A stretch of DNA of 64,000 nt from Acidobacteriota bacterium (GTDB taxonomy: Bacteria; Acidobacteriota; Terriglobia; Acidiferrales; UBA7541). Shown one piece after another: positions 47,935 to 57,626 of this stretch. The DNA is taken from assembly GCA_003224055.1 (NCBI GenBank), contig QHYE01000034.1, positions 22,889 through 86,888 on the forward strand, in the 5' to 3' direction. Numbering within the stretch: the stretch's first letter is position 1; each line of letters opens with the position of its first letter. The notes beneath the pieces were generated by a model. The model was not told where the DNA came from. It saw only the letters and a program-made list of their open reading frames with translations, and made no database searches. A program made the translations under genes and the position numbers.

Positions 47935-48041
47935 TTTAGAATGAACACTTACAAAAGTCTATCAAAACAAACAACTTTAACCCTCTTTAGAATCAACACT
48001 TATGAAAAACAGGGGGGAGGGGGTGGGTGTTATGGTTAACT
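47935..48041 (+). repeat. Dispersed repeat copy B (core 47935-48010) with G-rich right edge
   Basis: Reverse complement of copy A, 74/76 in core; GGGGGGAGGGGGTGGG edge. Confidence 0.9.
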
Positions 48042-48080
48042 GACAAGCCCGCGCTAAGTTCAGCGTCACGGCGGCTTTGG

Positions 48081-49820
48081 TCAAGGGCTCGCGGACAGGA
48101 GACGCTGGCCCCCGGCGTTGAACAACGCGAGAAGCGCCAGCAACCCGGCCACGGAAACGAAGATCCCCAGGATGCGGTCCGGCGTTCGCACAAATTTCAC
48201 GGCGATGTGTTGCGTCCCCGCAGGCAGCCGCAGCATCATCTGGCCGCTCGTCTCTGCGTGCTGCGGTGTTGCCACCTTCCCGTTCACTTCCACGCGCCAC
48301 GCCGGATAGTCCAGCAGCCGCAGCGCCACCCGCACCGGCTTCTGCGACGATACTTGCAGCTCCCGTTCTTCTGCGCTCCATCGCAGAACGTGTACCTCGG
48401 CCCGTGGTGCTGCTCCTCCCGATTCCTCCTCCGGCAGAATCGCAACCCGCGGCGCTTTTTCTGGCAAATTGGTGTGGTCGTCATCCATCGGATCGTATTC
48501 ATCCGTGCCTTCAAAACCCTGGTCATTCGCGATGGCTTCCCGCAAAGCCGGAATTTCGTCCGAATCCCACCACGTCTGTTGTACCAGGAACGCACCCGTT
48601 GCCGCGGAAACGACAATCACCGCCGCGCCCAGGATCCAGCCGGCACGCCGCCGCGACATCGCGGCCGCTATAAAACAGGAATACGGCACCGCCAGGATGG
48701 ACATCCATCTCCACGGAAACTGCACAAAACGCAGCTTGAACAGGTGTTCCCAGAAAACCGAACTCGGGCGAATCATCATGAAAATCGCCGCTGCCGAGAG
48801 AAACAGCAGTACGCGCCACAGTTTTCTCGCTTCCTCCGTCTCTCCGTTTTTGGCAGCGCTTCGGTGCGCCGCGATGGCCGCGATCCCCGTCATCACCATC
48901 AGCACGATCGCCACGCTCGAAGCCACCCAATTGAACACGTTGTGCTCCGGATCGTTGGTCATCGTATTGAGAAAATTGTCGGAAGGATGCAGTCCCGGCG
49001 AAAGCGCCTGCGTGATGTTCACCCAGCGCTGTTCGTAAGCCGCGGGGAAGAGATAGAAACTTGCGAGGGCAAAGCCCAGCGTTACACCGGCCATTCCGCG
49101 CCACAGCGGTCGCGATGACTTCTCCGCGAATGCGGCCCATACAAAAAAAAGTGCCACGCTGTAGCTCGCCAGCACCGCGGCAGGCGCATTGGACAGCCAC
49201 ACCGCCGCAAACACCACTGCGAATAACGCCAGCGCTCGCGGTTGGGAACGCCCGCCGACCAGCCCGCAGACTTGTAGCGCCGCCAGCAGCACCACGGGCA
49301 TCAGCGCGCACGCCAGCAATTCCGCAAAATCGCTGCGCATGTAAATAACCAGCAGCGTGTAAGGATTCGCCGCATAAGCCGCCGCTCCAAAAAGCGCCGC
49401 GCCCCGCGCCGCGAACCGCCGCGCCAGTGCATACGAACTCAGGCCCGCGATCGTCTGCACCAGCGCGATAAATATTCCCGGCACCGCATTCCACGGCGCC
49501 AAAAAGCCCAGCGCCGCACCCAGCATCCACGAAAGCGGCGGATAAAAAATAAACCGCGGCTCGCCAAATCCGTGGTTCGCCCACTCCGTCCACCTGGGAT
49601 ACGCGATCCCTTCTCTCCACTGGCCCGCCGTATCCAGCCAGGACGCTGCGTGAAATCCAAAATCATGGCCGGATGCGTTCCCCAGCCAGAAAAATGGCGC
49701 AATCACCAGCAGCGCGGTCCCGAACGATACGCCCAGCGCCACGAGCCACTCGCGGGAAGTTGTACCGCGCTTCAATCTGTTTGGAAGTTCCACCGAAGAT
49801 GTCATGCAGTGCGCATACAA
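48081..49820 (-). CDS. Polytopic membrane protein (PTPS-related/YfhO-like membrane domain)
   Basis: Multiple TM segments, GHDFGFHAASWLDTAGQWREGIAYPRWTEWANHGFGEPRFIFYPPLSWMLGA. Confidence 0.7.
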   Translation of the reverse strand: MYAHCMTSSVELPNRLKRGTTSREWLVALGVSFGTALLVIAPFFWLGNASGHDFGFHAASWLDTAGQWREGIAYPRWTEWANHGFGEPRFIFYPPLSWMLGAALGFLAPWNAVPGIFIALVQTIAGLSSYALARRFAARGAALFGAAAYAANPYTLLVIYMRSDFAELLACALMPVVLLAALQVCGLVGGRSQPRALALFAVVFAAVWLSNAPAAVLASYSVALFFVWAAFAEKSSRPLWRGMAGVTLGFALASFYLFPAAYEQRWVNITQALSPGLHPSDNFLNTMTNDPEHNVFNWVASSVAIVLMVMTGIAAIAAHRSAAKNGETEEARKLWRVLLFLSAAAIFMMIRPSSVFWEHLFKLRFVQFPWRWMSILAVPYSCFIAAAMSRRRAGWILGAAVIVVSAATGAFLVQQTWWDSDEIPALREAIANDQGFEGTDEYDPMDDDHTNLPEKAPRVAILPEEESGGAAPRAEVHVLRWSAEERELQVSSQKPVRVALRLLDYPAWRVEVNGKVATPQHAETSGQMMLRLPAGTQHIAVKFVRTPDRILGIFVSVAGLLALLALFNAGGQRLLSASP

Positions 49821-49883
49821 TTCTAATCGCTATCGAAGCGAACCGTCGAGCTTCGCAAACGCGAAAACTGGCACAACTCTGCT

Positions 49884-52010
49884 TTATTCCTTTTCTTTCT
49901 TCTCCGTTGCCGCAGGTGCTGCAAGCGGCGCCGGCTTCTCGCCCCAGATATACTGCGCGAACCACTTCTCATTTTCTTCCATCACCGCGCGTTGCTGCTT
50001 CGGCTTGTTGATTCCGTGCCCGAATCCTTTGTACACCACCATTTTCACCGGCACACCCCGGTCTTCCAGCGCTTGCCGCAATTCATACGCGTTCGGTATC
50101 GGCACGCGGCGGTCATTCTCACCATGTTGGATCAGAGTCGGCGTTTTCGCTTTCGCAACATAAGTTATCGGCGAAGTCTTCCGGTAAATTTCCGGATCGT
50201 CCCACGGCGTGCCGTGCAGATACTGCTGCGTGAACGGCGTAATGTCCGTATTCACGTAATAGGTCATCCAGTCCGAAATTCCTGCACCGACCGATACCGC
50301 CTTGAAGCGGTCGCTCGACGCGGTGATGAATGCGGAAATGTACCCGCCCTGGCTCCAGCCCATCGCCCCAACCCGCTCCTTATCTACGGAGCCCTTGGCG
50401 ATCAGCGCGTCCACGCCGGAAATCACGTCCGCATAATCTCCGACTCCGAGATTGCGTACATTTAGCGCGCGGAATTTTTCTCCGTAACCTGCCGAGCCCC
50501 GGTAATTCGGCCGCAGCACCAGCGCCCCCTTGGCCACAAAACGTTCGATCGGATAATACCGGTCCGCGTTCACCACCGGCTGGTCCACCCCGGTCGGCCC
50601 TCCGTGAATCACCACGAGCAGCGGATATTTTTTCTTCGCATCAAAATCGCCTGGCGTGTAGAGAATGCCCTCGATTTTCGTTCCGTCCGCCGACGTCCAC
50701 GAAATCACCTCGCGATGGGCGAGCTTGAATGGCTTTAACTGTTCGCCGAGCGACGTCAGCTTCTTCGCTTTCCACGGCGCGACGCTCGCCGCATAAATTT
50801 CACCGTACTCGTTCTCCAGCGCCGCGCGAAACGCCGCGTGCTTGAAATCGCGCGCGAACGAAAATCCAAACGCCACGGCATGTTCCGGCGTGTCCAGTTT
50901 TTCCACGGCCTTTGTTTCGGGGTTCACTCGAAACACGTGCACGTACGTCTTCTGCACCGCCTCAAAATAAATTCCGTCCGGCCCCCAATCGATGAGATCG
51001 GGATCTTCGTCGAAAGCCGCCGTCACCACTTCCGGCGTTCCTCCTTCGGCCGGCACCACCGCGATTCGGCCATTCGTGTAGAAGTAATATTTCGAGCCCG
51101 CCGCTGTGTGGTACGCGATTTTCTTTCCATCCGGCGACCATTTCGGATTTGTATCCGGCCCCGGCGTGTTCACAATTTTTTTCACCGCCTTGTCCGCCAC
51201 CGTCAGGATGTATATGTCGCTGGAGAAAGACGAAATAAAATCTGGGTCTTTTTGGCCGCTGAACGCGATGCGCGTTCCATCCGGCGACCACGCAAAACTC
51301 CCCACGCTGAACGCCTCTCCTTCCGTCAGCCGCTTTGCTTCCGGCACAGCGTTCGTCGTTCCATCCGGGAGATCAATCGCCCAGAGATGCGCCATCTGAT
51401 AGTCCGCATGCACCACCGAATACTCGCCATATTTTTCCTTGCGATCCTTCAGCGTCTTGGGCTCGGGATCCGTTGCGGCAAACGCGATTCGCCGCGAATC
51501 CGGCGCCCACTCGAACCCGCCAACGTCGGTTTCCGATTTGCTGAGCTGCTGGGCTTCTCCGCCATCCGCCGAAATCACGTACAACTGTTTTTTATCCGCG
51601 GTCGAGCCGGATATTTGCGCCGGCCGGTCGGAAACAAACGCGATCCATTTTCCATCCGGCGACCAATTCGCGCCGGTGCTCGACTTCTTCGCGGACGTCA
51701 GCTGCCGCACTTCTCCGTTCGCGATGTCCGCGATCCACAAATTCCGGTCAAACGAATTGTCTTCCCAGTTCGTCGATTGCAGTTCGTACACCACGCGGCG
51801 TCCATCCGGCGAAATCTTTGGATTGAACGCGCTTTTCCATTCCAGCGACTGGTCGATCGTCGGCGTTTTGGAAACCGCCGCCAGCGTGGACTTCGGCGCT
51901 TCCTGGGCCGCGGCGCGGACTCCTGCGCATCCGTAAATGGCCATTGCAACCGCGATCAAACACACCTTTCGCATCCCTCTATCCCTCCAACTTTTCCAAG
52001 AGACGTTCAC
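49884..52010 (-). CDS. S9 family prolyl oligopeptidase-like peptidase
   Basis: WD40-like TolB repeats, GAMGWSQGGYISAF (GxSxGG), QHGENDRRVP. Confidence 0.93.
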   Translation of the reverse strand: MNVSWKSWRDRGMRKVCLIAVAMAIYGCAGVRAAAQEAPKSTLAAVSKTPTIDQSLEWKSAFNPKISPDGRRVVYELQSTNWEDNSFDRNLWIADIANGEVRQLTSAKKSSTGANWSPDGKWIAFVSDRPAQISGSTADKKQLYVISADGGEAQQLSKSETDVGGFEWAPDSRRIAFAATDPEPKTLKDRKEKYGEYSVVHADYQMAHLWAIDLPDGTTNAVPEAKRLTEGEAFSVGSFAWSPDGTRIAFSGQKDPDFISSFSSDIYILTVADKAVKKIVNTPGPDTNPKWSPDGKKIAYHTAAGSKYYFYTNGRIAVVPAEGGTPEVVTAAFDEDPDLIDWGPDGIYFEAVQKTYVHVFRVNPETKAVEKLDTPEHAVAFGFSFARDFKHAAFRAALENEYGEIYAASVAPWKAKKLTSLGEQLKPFKLAHREVISWTSADGTKIEGILYTPGDFDAKKKYPLLVVIHGGPTGVDQPVVNADRYYPIERFVAKGALVLRPNYRGSAGYGEKFRALNVRNLGVGDYADVISGVDALIAKGSVDKERVGAMGWSQGGYISAFITASSDRFKAVSVGAGISDWMTYYVNTDITPFTQQYLHGTPWDDPEIYRKTSPITYVAKAKTPTLIQHGENDRRVPIPNAYELRQALEDRGVPVKMVVYKGFGHGINKPKQQRAVMEENEKWFAQYIWGEKPAPLAAPAATEKKEKE

Positions 52011-52316
52011 TCAGTATTTGCGATTCCAGCGGGTGAACCCGATGAAAAGACCAATCGCCACGATGGCAAAACCAAGGTACACGTACCATCCATGCAGCAC
52101 CGTTGCTGAAACGACCGCCCCCAGGGCGGAAAGCACCAGCAACAGGGCAGCCCTGCCCTTCGTTAGCCGCTTCTGTTCGACCACTCGCGCTTCGCTTCTC
52201 GCCGCCGTGAGGCCCACTCTGCATCGCACCGGCGCTTTTCCTGAGCTTAAGTCCTCGCCAACTCTCGCGTCAGGTACACCATCTGGCCCACATGATGATA
52301 CGCATGCCCCGCACAA
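52011..52316 (-). CDS. Small membrane hypothetical; true start probably downstream
   Basis: Hydrophobic segments ALLLVLSALGAVVSATVLHGWYVYLGFAIVAIGLFIGF; 5' part overlaps DinB-like gene. Confidence 0.4.
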   Translation of the reverse strand: MCGACVSSCGPDGVPDARVGEDLSSGKAPVRCRVGLTAARSEARVVEQKRLTKGRAALLLVLSALGAVVSATVLHGWYVYLGFAIVAIGLFIGFTRWNRKY

Positions 52317-52714
52317 CGAATGAAAATTTGCATTCGATCCGTGGCTTCCGGCTCGCGCTCGGCAGTGTACGCTTTTCCCCAGTCCTCCGCCCTTTGTTTT
52401 CGTATCGTCGTCACCACCATGGCGATGGTGCGGTCCAATGCGCGCAGGGCTTGCTCTTTGCTTGGCGGCTGTTTATCCGTAAACTCCCTTTCGCGGTCCC
52501 GCACATATCCGGTTTCCGCCACGCGCGCCCCAATGTAGTAGTTCAAATTGCCGGTCAGGTGCAGCACCAGGTGCCCGATGCTATTTCCGTACGGATACGG
52601 CTTGCGCCAGAACCGTTCATTCGAAAGCGGGTCCACCGACTTGTGCAACTGGGCCGCAACATATTCGTAATACGCCGCCAGCCCATCAGCCACCGTTTCG
52701 TTCAGTTCGGCCAT
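52247..52714 (-). CDS. DinB-like (DUF1572) protein
   Basis: Conserved His pattern: GHLVLHLTGNLNYYIG...HAYHHVGQMVYL. Confidence 0.82.
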   Translation of the reverse strand: MAELNETVADGLAAYYEYVAAQLHKSVDPLSNERFWRKPYPYGNSIGHLVLHLTGNLNYYIGARVAETGYVRDREREFTDKQPPSKEQALRALDRTIAMVVTTIRKQRAEDWGKAYTAEREPEATDRMQIFIRCAGHAYHHVGQMVYLTRELART

Positions 52715-52980
52715 GAATCGAGAACCCGGAACGCCGACAATAGCCCGTCTCCACAAAATGTCAAGGATTTCGCACTCGCCCAACCGGATTCGCCTGGATT
52801 AATTCGCCCTCGATGGAAAGACGAAACATGGCATCTCCGAAAAACCCTGGGCGAAAATTCTCCGTGAAAAACTACATCTGCAAGTACGCCCCGAGCGCGC
52901 AAGCTGCTTTGGCAGGGCTCTCATAGTCTGGCGGCTAATTCAATAGGGTCTGCGAGTTATACTAGAACACGAGGAGGAGC

Positions 52981-53334
52981 ATGGCAGAACCAAACTACGT
53001 CTGTCCTAAGTGCGGCTTCAACCTTCGGCCGTCTCACTTGCGCCTTGATGGCAGTTCGTACTTTCAGTGCCCTTCTTGCAAGGAAAAATTACGCGTCACT
53101 GTTGCTTATAGACGATTCCTGCTATTCGGACAGGTCGTAATCTCAATTGCTGTACCATTTGTGCTCGGAATCCGAAATGTACTCGCGTATGTCGCTGTTG
53201 CGATGGTTGCATTCTTCCCAGTGATTGTAGGCTTTACCTATCTCATGAGGACTATTTATCCTGCGCGGTTTGAACTATACCCTCCGAGTTCTTCTGACCT
53301 CACGTTTACGAAAGGTACGAGAAACGACTCATAA
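52981..53334 (+). CDS. Small zinc-ribbon plus two-TM hypothetical
   Basis: YVCPKCGF...FQCPSCKEK (CxxC x2) followed by two hydrophobic segments. Confidence 0.6.
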   Translation: MAEPNYVCPKCGFNLRPSHLRLDGSSYFQCPSCKEKLRVTVAYRRFLLFGQVVISIAVPFVLGIRNVLAYVAVAMVAFFPVIVGFTYLMRTIYPARFELYPPSSSDLTFTKGTRNDS

Positions 53335-53436
53335 ACTGCGCAGGCCTTCCAGCGCCCCGCTTTTCCACAATCCTCAGAGGGGGGTCCTTCCGTACTATTG
53401 ACCCTGTTACTACCCGGCACGGAAACTACGTACAGT

Positions 53437-53811
53437 ATGGCTCGTTTCTCCGCCTTTCTGGGGCGCAGTGTGGAGGTGCAATATCGCGCCGGCGATATCC
53501 TTCTGCCCGCTTCCGGCATCTTCGTCGCTGATTCCGGCCGCTCCATCTTCCTCGAGCAGAATTTCGAACAGCGCGGCCAGCATAAGCATTTTCGCTGGGA
53601 GATTCCTTATCAATACCTCGTGCGCATCGAGGAAAAGCCCGATCCCGGCGCCACTATCAACCCAGATTCCTCTGCCGCTGCTCCCGCTTCCTCGCCCGAA
53701 GCTCCCGTTGCCTCAAAGTCCAACGAAGAGCCTCGCAGCGCGGCTGCCGCCGCCGCGGCCGGCGGCGCCCCCGGTATCCTCCCTCTCTCCCACCGCCCCA
53801 AAACCGCCTGA
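53437..53811 (+). CDS. Hypothetical protein with Ala/Pro-rich C-terminus
   Basis: MARFSAFLGRSVEVQYRAGDILLPASGIFVADSGRSIFLEQ. Confidence 0.5.
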   Translation: MARFSAFLGRSVEVQYRAGDILLPASGIFVADSGRSIFLEQNFEQRGQHKHFRWEIPYQYLVRIEEKPDPGATINPDSSAAAPASSPEAPVASKSNEEPRSAAAAAAAGGAPGILPLSHRPKTA

Positions 53812-54159
53812 AAAAGGCCCTTCTCCCCCGCGATCCCCCAGAGACAAAATGCCAACTTCTCGGCCAAGTAGTTGCGAACGATGGTTTCTGAGTAGCCGAC
53901 CTCCACGATAAGTCCGTGTCAAGACTTCGCCCGTGGGCACGTGCGGCCGACAGTGTTTCTCGAAGGCTTCTTCCTGACTTTGACTACGGACTACCCGGAA
54001 GTTAGCGCCAGAAGGATCGTAACTTCCGGATTGCCGACGATTCGGGAGTTATCGCATGGTGGCTAGAATCGAAAATGCCGAGCATCGCCACTGCTACAAG
54101 TCGCGCGTTACATGTCAGTGTAAGTCCGCCCTCTCTTAGAACTATAATGACGCCCACGG

Positions 54160-57100
54160 ATGGCACTGACCTCTGGCACAAAACTCGGTCCCTATGAGAT
54201 CCAATCCCCACTTGGTGCGGGCGGCATGGGAGAGGTGTACCGGGCGCGGGATACGCGACTTGATCGCAGTGTTGCGATCAAGATTCTGTCCGCCGCATTC
54301 TCCGCAGACTGTGACCGGTTGGTCCGCTTCGAGCAGGAAGCGCGCTCGGCATCTGCCCTCAACCACCCCAGTATCGTTACCATCTACGAACTCGGACAGG
54401 ACGGTTCGACTCATTACATTGCGATGGAGCTGGTAGAGGGGAAGACGCTGCGCGAGTTGCTTGTCTCCGGCTTGCTGCCAATGCGAAAGGCAATTGAAAT
54501 CGCGGCGCAGGCTGCGGAGGGTCTGACCAAGGCTCATGAAGCGGGCATCACGCACAGGGACCTAAAGCCCGAGAATCTGATGGTCTCTCATGATGGCTTC
54601 GTCAAAATCCTCGACTTTGGCTTGGCGAAGCACGGGTCGCCAAGCGGAGAACACTCAGACATGTTCAATACGTCCATGTCACTGACTGCACCGGGTCTGG
54701 TTCTAGGAACGGTGGGATACATGTCACCGGAGCAGGCCGGCGGCCGGCCGCTGGACTTCCGGTCAGACCAGTTTTCTTTCGGTTTGGTGCTCTACGAGAT
54801 GGTTACCGGAAAGCGCCCATTTCAGAGAGACACAGCAGCGGAGACACTGGTGGCCATTCTCCGGGAACAGGCCGAACCGATCGTAGCGCAAAACCGCGAC
54901 GCCCCCGCTCCGTTGTGTTGGGCGATTGAGAGGTGTCTGGCGAAAGAGCCCGACAAGCGCTACGTCTCTACCCGAGAACTCGCACGGGAACTTGCAGCCA
55001 TACGCGACCGCTTCTCGGAAAAGCCAGCTATGCACGTGGAAACCCGCCCGACCAATCTTCCTGTGTTGCGGACCGGGTTTGTGGGGCGAGAGAAGGAAGT
55101 GGCCGCCGCCAAAGAACTCCTGCTGCGTCAGGATGTGCGCTTGGTTACGGTCACGGGTCCAGGCGGAATCGGGAAAACGCGTCTCGCGGTGGAAGTGGCA
55201 GGTGGCCTTATCGAGATGTTTCCGGGTGGGATCCATTTTGTCCCGCTCTCCCCGCTAAGCGATCCGGGCTTGATCGCTTCCGTGATCGTTCAGACGCTGG
55301 GGATCCGGGAGGCAGGAGGTCAGTCGCCGCTCGAAATACTCAAAAAGAATTTACAGGATTCATTGCGCGCACCGATGCTGTTCCTGCTGGACAACTTCGA
55401 GCACCTGATTCAGGCGGCGCCTACCGTGGCGGAACTGCTGGCCGCGGCCCCCAATCTTAAAATCCTGGTAACGAGCCGTGCAGCGCTGCACGTGTACGGA
55501 GAACATGAATTTCCGGTGCCGCCGCTGGCGCTGCCGGATTCACGGTCCGTGCCTTCTTTGGATGTCCTCTCACAGTACCCTGCGGTCGCGCTATTCGTTC
55601 AACGCGCCGTCGCTGCCAAGCCAGATTTTGAACTTAACCGAGAGAACGCGTCCGCCGTCACTGAGATTTGCGCGCGACTGGATGGTCTGCCTCTCGCGAT
55701 CGAGCTCGCAGCCGCCCGGGTCAAAGTCCTTTCACCCTCTTCTCTGCTGACACGCCTGGCGAGCCGGTTGCAGCTATTAACGGGGGGCGCAAGGGACCTG
55801 CCACAGAGGCAACAGACGCTTCGTGCTGCCATGGATTGGAGCTACGACCTGTTGAACGCTGCAGAGCAGAAGCTTTTCCGAAGATTATCGGTGTTCGTGG
55901 GGGGATGCACTCTGGAAGGCGTGGAAGCTGTGTGCGACACCAAAGGTGATCTCGATTTGGACTTGCTCGACGGTATGGCATCCATGGTGGACAAGAGCCT
56001 GGCGCAGCAGGTCGAACAAGCGAAGGGTGAGTCGCGGTTCGTGATGTTGGAAACCATTCGCGAGTACGCTCTGGAAAAACTGCAGGCGAGCGGGGAGCGG
56101 GCCTCGACGAAACGCGGTCATGCGGCCTACTGCCTGGTGCTGGCAGAAGAAGAGGCTTCGGATCCTAGCGGCGCGCAAGGGACAGAATGGATAGGACGCT
56201 TCGCGCTCGAACATGACAATTTTCGCGCGAGCCTTGAGTGGCTAACCGAAACCGGAGATGCGGAGTGGGGTCTGCGTCTGGCCACCGCCCTGTTTCGCTT
56301 TTGGGAGATTCGCGAGTATCTCGCTGAGGGCAGAGACAGGTTGGGCAGGCTGCTGAAGCTCACAGGAGCGGCAGCTCCCACGAAGGCGCGCACGCGCGCG
56401 CTTTTTGCAGCAGGCGTCCTCGCCGGCGAGCAGGGAGATTACGCCTCGGCGGAGATGCATATCAGCGAAAGCCAAAACATCGCGCGTCAGTTGGGCGACA
56501 ATACGGGCGTCGCCGTCTCCCTAAACGCGCTGGCGGTCTTTGCTCGTGACCGGGGTAGCGTCGCAAAGGCGCGCGCCCTGTTCGAAGAAAGCCTCGCGCT
56601 TTGGAGAGAATTAGGCGACTTGAAGGCCGTCGCTCGCGCTCTCAGCAACTTGGCGAATGTCGTCAAATTGCAGGGAGACTACGACCGCGCGCGCTCCCTT
56701 TACGCGGAGTGCCTTTCCATCTTCCGAGGACTGGAAGATCGGACAGGTGTCGCCTGGTCGCTTAACTACCAGGGGGATGTCGCACGCGATCAAGGTGACT
56801 CCGCCGCCGCGGGCACATTGTACGAACAGTGCCTGGCGATCTTTCGGGAGCTCGGTGACCGTTGGGGCATTGCTGGCACACTGGCTGATCTAGGAAGCTT
56901 GGCGAGGGAACAGCGGGATTATCCCTGTGCGCACTCTCTGTACCGGGAAAGCATAATCATTTTCCAGGAGCTGGATCATAAACGCGGAATCGCCCGCCTG
57001 CTGGAGTGTTTCGCGTGCTCGGCGGCCGCTCAATTCAAGGCAGAGCGTTCGCTGCGGCTGGCAGGCGCAGCGGCTGCGCTGCGCCAAAATATTGGCGCTC

Positions 57101-57267
57101 CGCTCACGCCAGCAGAACAGGCCAAACTGGAAGCCTTTCTGGACCCGGCACGGCTGGCATTGGCCAACACGGCAGGCGCGACGGCCTGGCTAGAAGGTTG
57201 GGCTTTGCCGGTCGAGAAAGTTATTGAGGACGTGCTGCTGCCCGAGGCGGCATCTCCTTCGTGTTAG
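54160..57267 (+). CDS. Ser/Thr protein kinase - STAND-type ATPase - TPR fusion
   Basis: GAGGMGEVYRARD, HRDLKPENLM, ILDFGLAKH; VTGPGGIGKTRLAVEVAGG; LFLLDNFEHL; repeated TPR units. Confidence 0.92.
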   Translation: MALTSGTKLGPYEIQSPLGAGGMGEVYRARDTRLDRSVAIKILSAAFSADCDRLVRFEQEARSASALNHPSIVTIYELGQDGSTHYIAMELVEGKTLRELLVSGLLPMRKAIEIAAQAAEGLTKAHEAGITHRDLKPENLMVSHDGFVKILDFGLAKHGSPSGEHSDMFNTSMSLTAPGLVLGTVGYMSPEQAGGRPLDFRSDQFSFGLVLYEMVTGKRPFQRDTAAETLVAILREQAEPIVAQNRDAPAPLCWAIERCLAKEPDKRYVSTRELARELAAIRDRFSEKPAMHVETRPTNLPVLRTGFVGREKEVAAAKELLLRQDVRLVTVTGPGGIGKTRLAVEVAGGLIEMFPGGIHFVPLSPLSDPGLIASVIVQTLGIREAGGQSPLEILKKNLQDSLRAPMLFLLDNFEHLIQAAPTVAELLAAAPNLKILVTSRAALHVYGEHEFPVPPLALPDSRSVPSLDVLSQYPAVALFVQRAVAAKPDFELNRENASAVTEICARLDGLPLAIELAAARVKVLSPSSLLTRLASRLQLLTGGARDLPQRQQTLRAAMDWSYDLLNAAEQKLFRRLSVFVGGCTLEGVEAVCDTKGDLDLDLLDGMASMVDKSLAQQVEQAKGESRFVMLETIREYALEKLQASGERASTKRGHAAYCLVLAEEEASDPSGAQGTEWIGRFALEHDNFRASLEWLTETGDAEWGLRLATALFRFWEIREYLAEGRDRLGRLLKLTGAAAPTKARTRALFAAGVLAGEQGDYASAEMHISESQNIARQLGDNTGVAVSLNALAVFARDRGSVAKARALFEESLALWRELGDLKAVARALSNLANVVKLQGDYDRARSLYAECLSIFRGLEDRTGVAWSLNYQGDVARDQGDSAAAGTLYEQCLAIFRELGDRWGIAGTLADLGSLAREQRDYPCAHSLYRESIIIFQELDHKRGIARLLECFACSAAAQFKAERSLRLAGAAAALRQNIGAPLTPAEQAKLEAFLDPARLALANTAGATAWLEGWALPVEKVIEDVLLPEAASPSC

Positions 57268-57340
57268 CACACAGGCGCCCGGACGGGCTGGCGCCGATAG
57301 CGAAGGAAATTCCGATGCCACCTGAAGGTTCAGCGGCCAC

Positions 57341-57613
57341 TTACTCTGCGGTTGCCGGGTCGATGAGTCGGCGCACGGCGGAGACTCGATTGGCGGGAAT
57401 GCCCACGCGCTTCGCGTGTTCTTGGATGAGTGCCTCGTCTGGAGCGAGGTAGACGCAGTACACCTTATCACCCGTCACGTAGCTATGAAGCCACTGAATC
57501 TCGGGACCCAATCCCTTCAAAACGTTAACTGATTTTTGGGAGATTTCCCGCAATTGCGCGTCTGTTAGATTTCCCGCTCCCGGGACTTCGCGTTCGATGA
57601 CGAATTTGGGCAT
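57341..57613 (-). CDS. DUF4242-like protein
   Basis: MPKFVIEREVPGAGNLTDAQLREIS...WLHSYVTGDKVYCVYLAPDEALIQEHAKRVGIPANRV. Confidence 0.82.
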   Translation of the reverse strand: MPKFVIEREVPGAGNLTDAQLREISQKSVNVLKGLGPEIQWLHSYVTGDKVYCVYLAPDEALIQEHAKRVGIPANRVSAVRRLIDPATAE

Positions 57614-57626
57614 GGCCGTTTACCTG

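Noticed and set aside
19300-48041. CRISPR interpretation of the 17-bp direct repeats
   Set aside because: Only two repeat units per locus, the intervening sequence is the same in both loci, and there are no cas genes.
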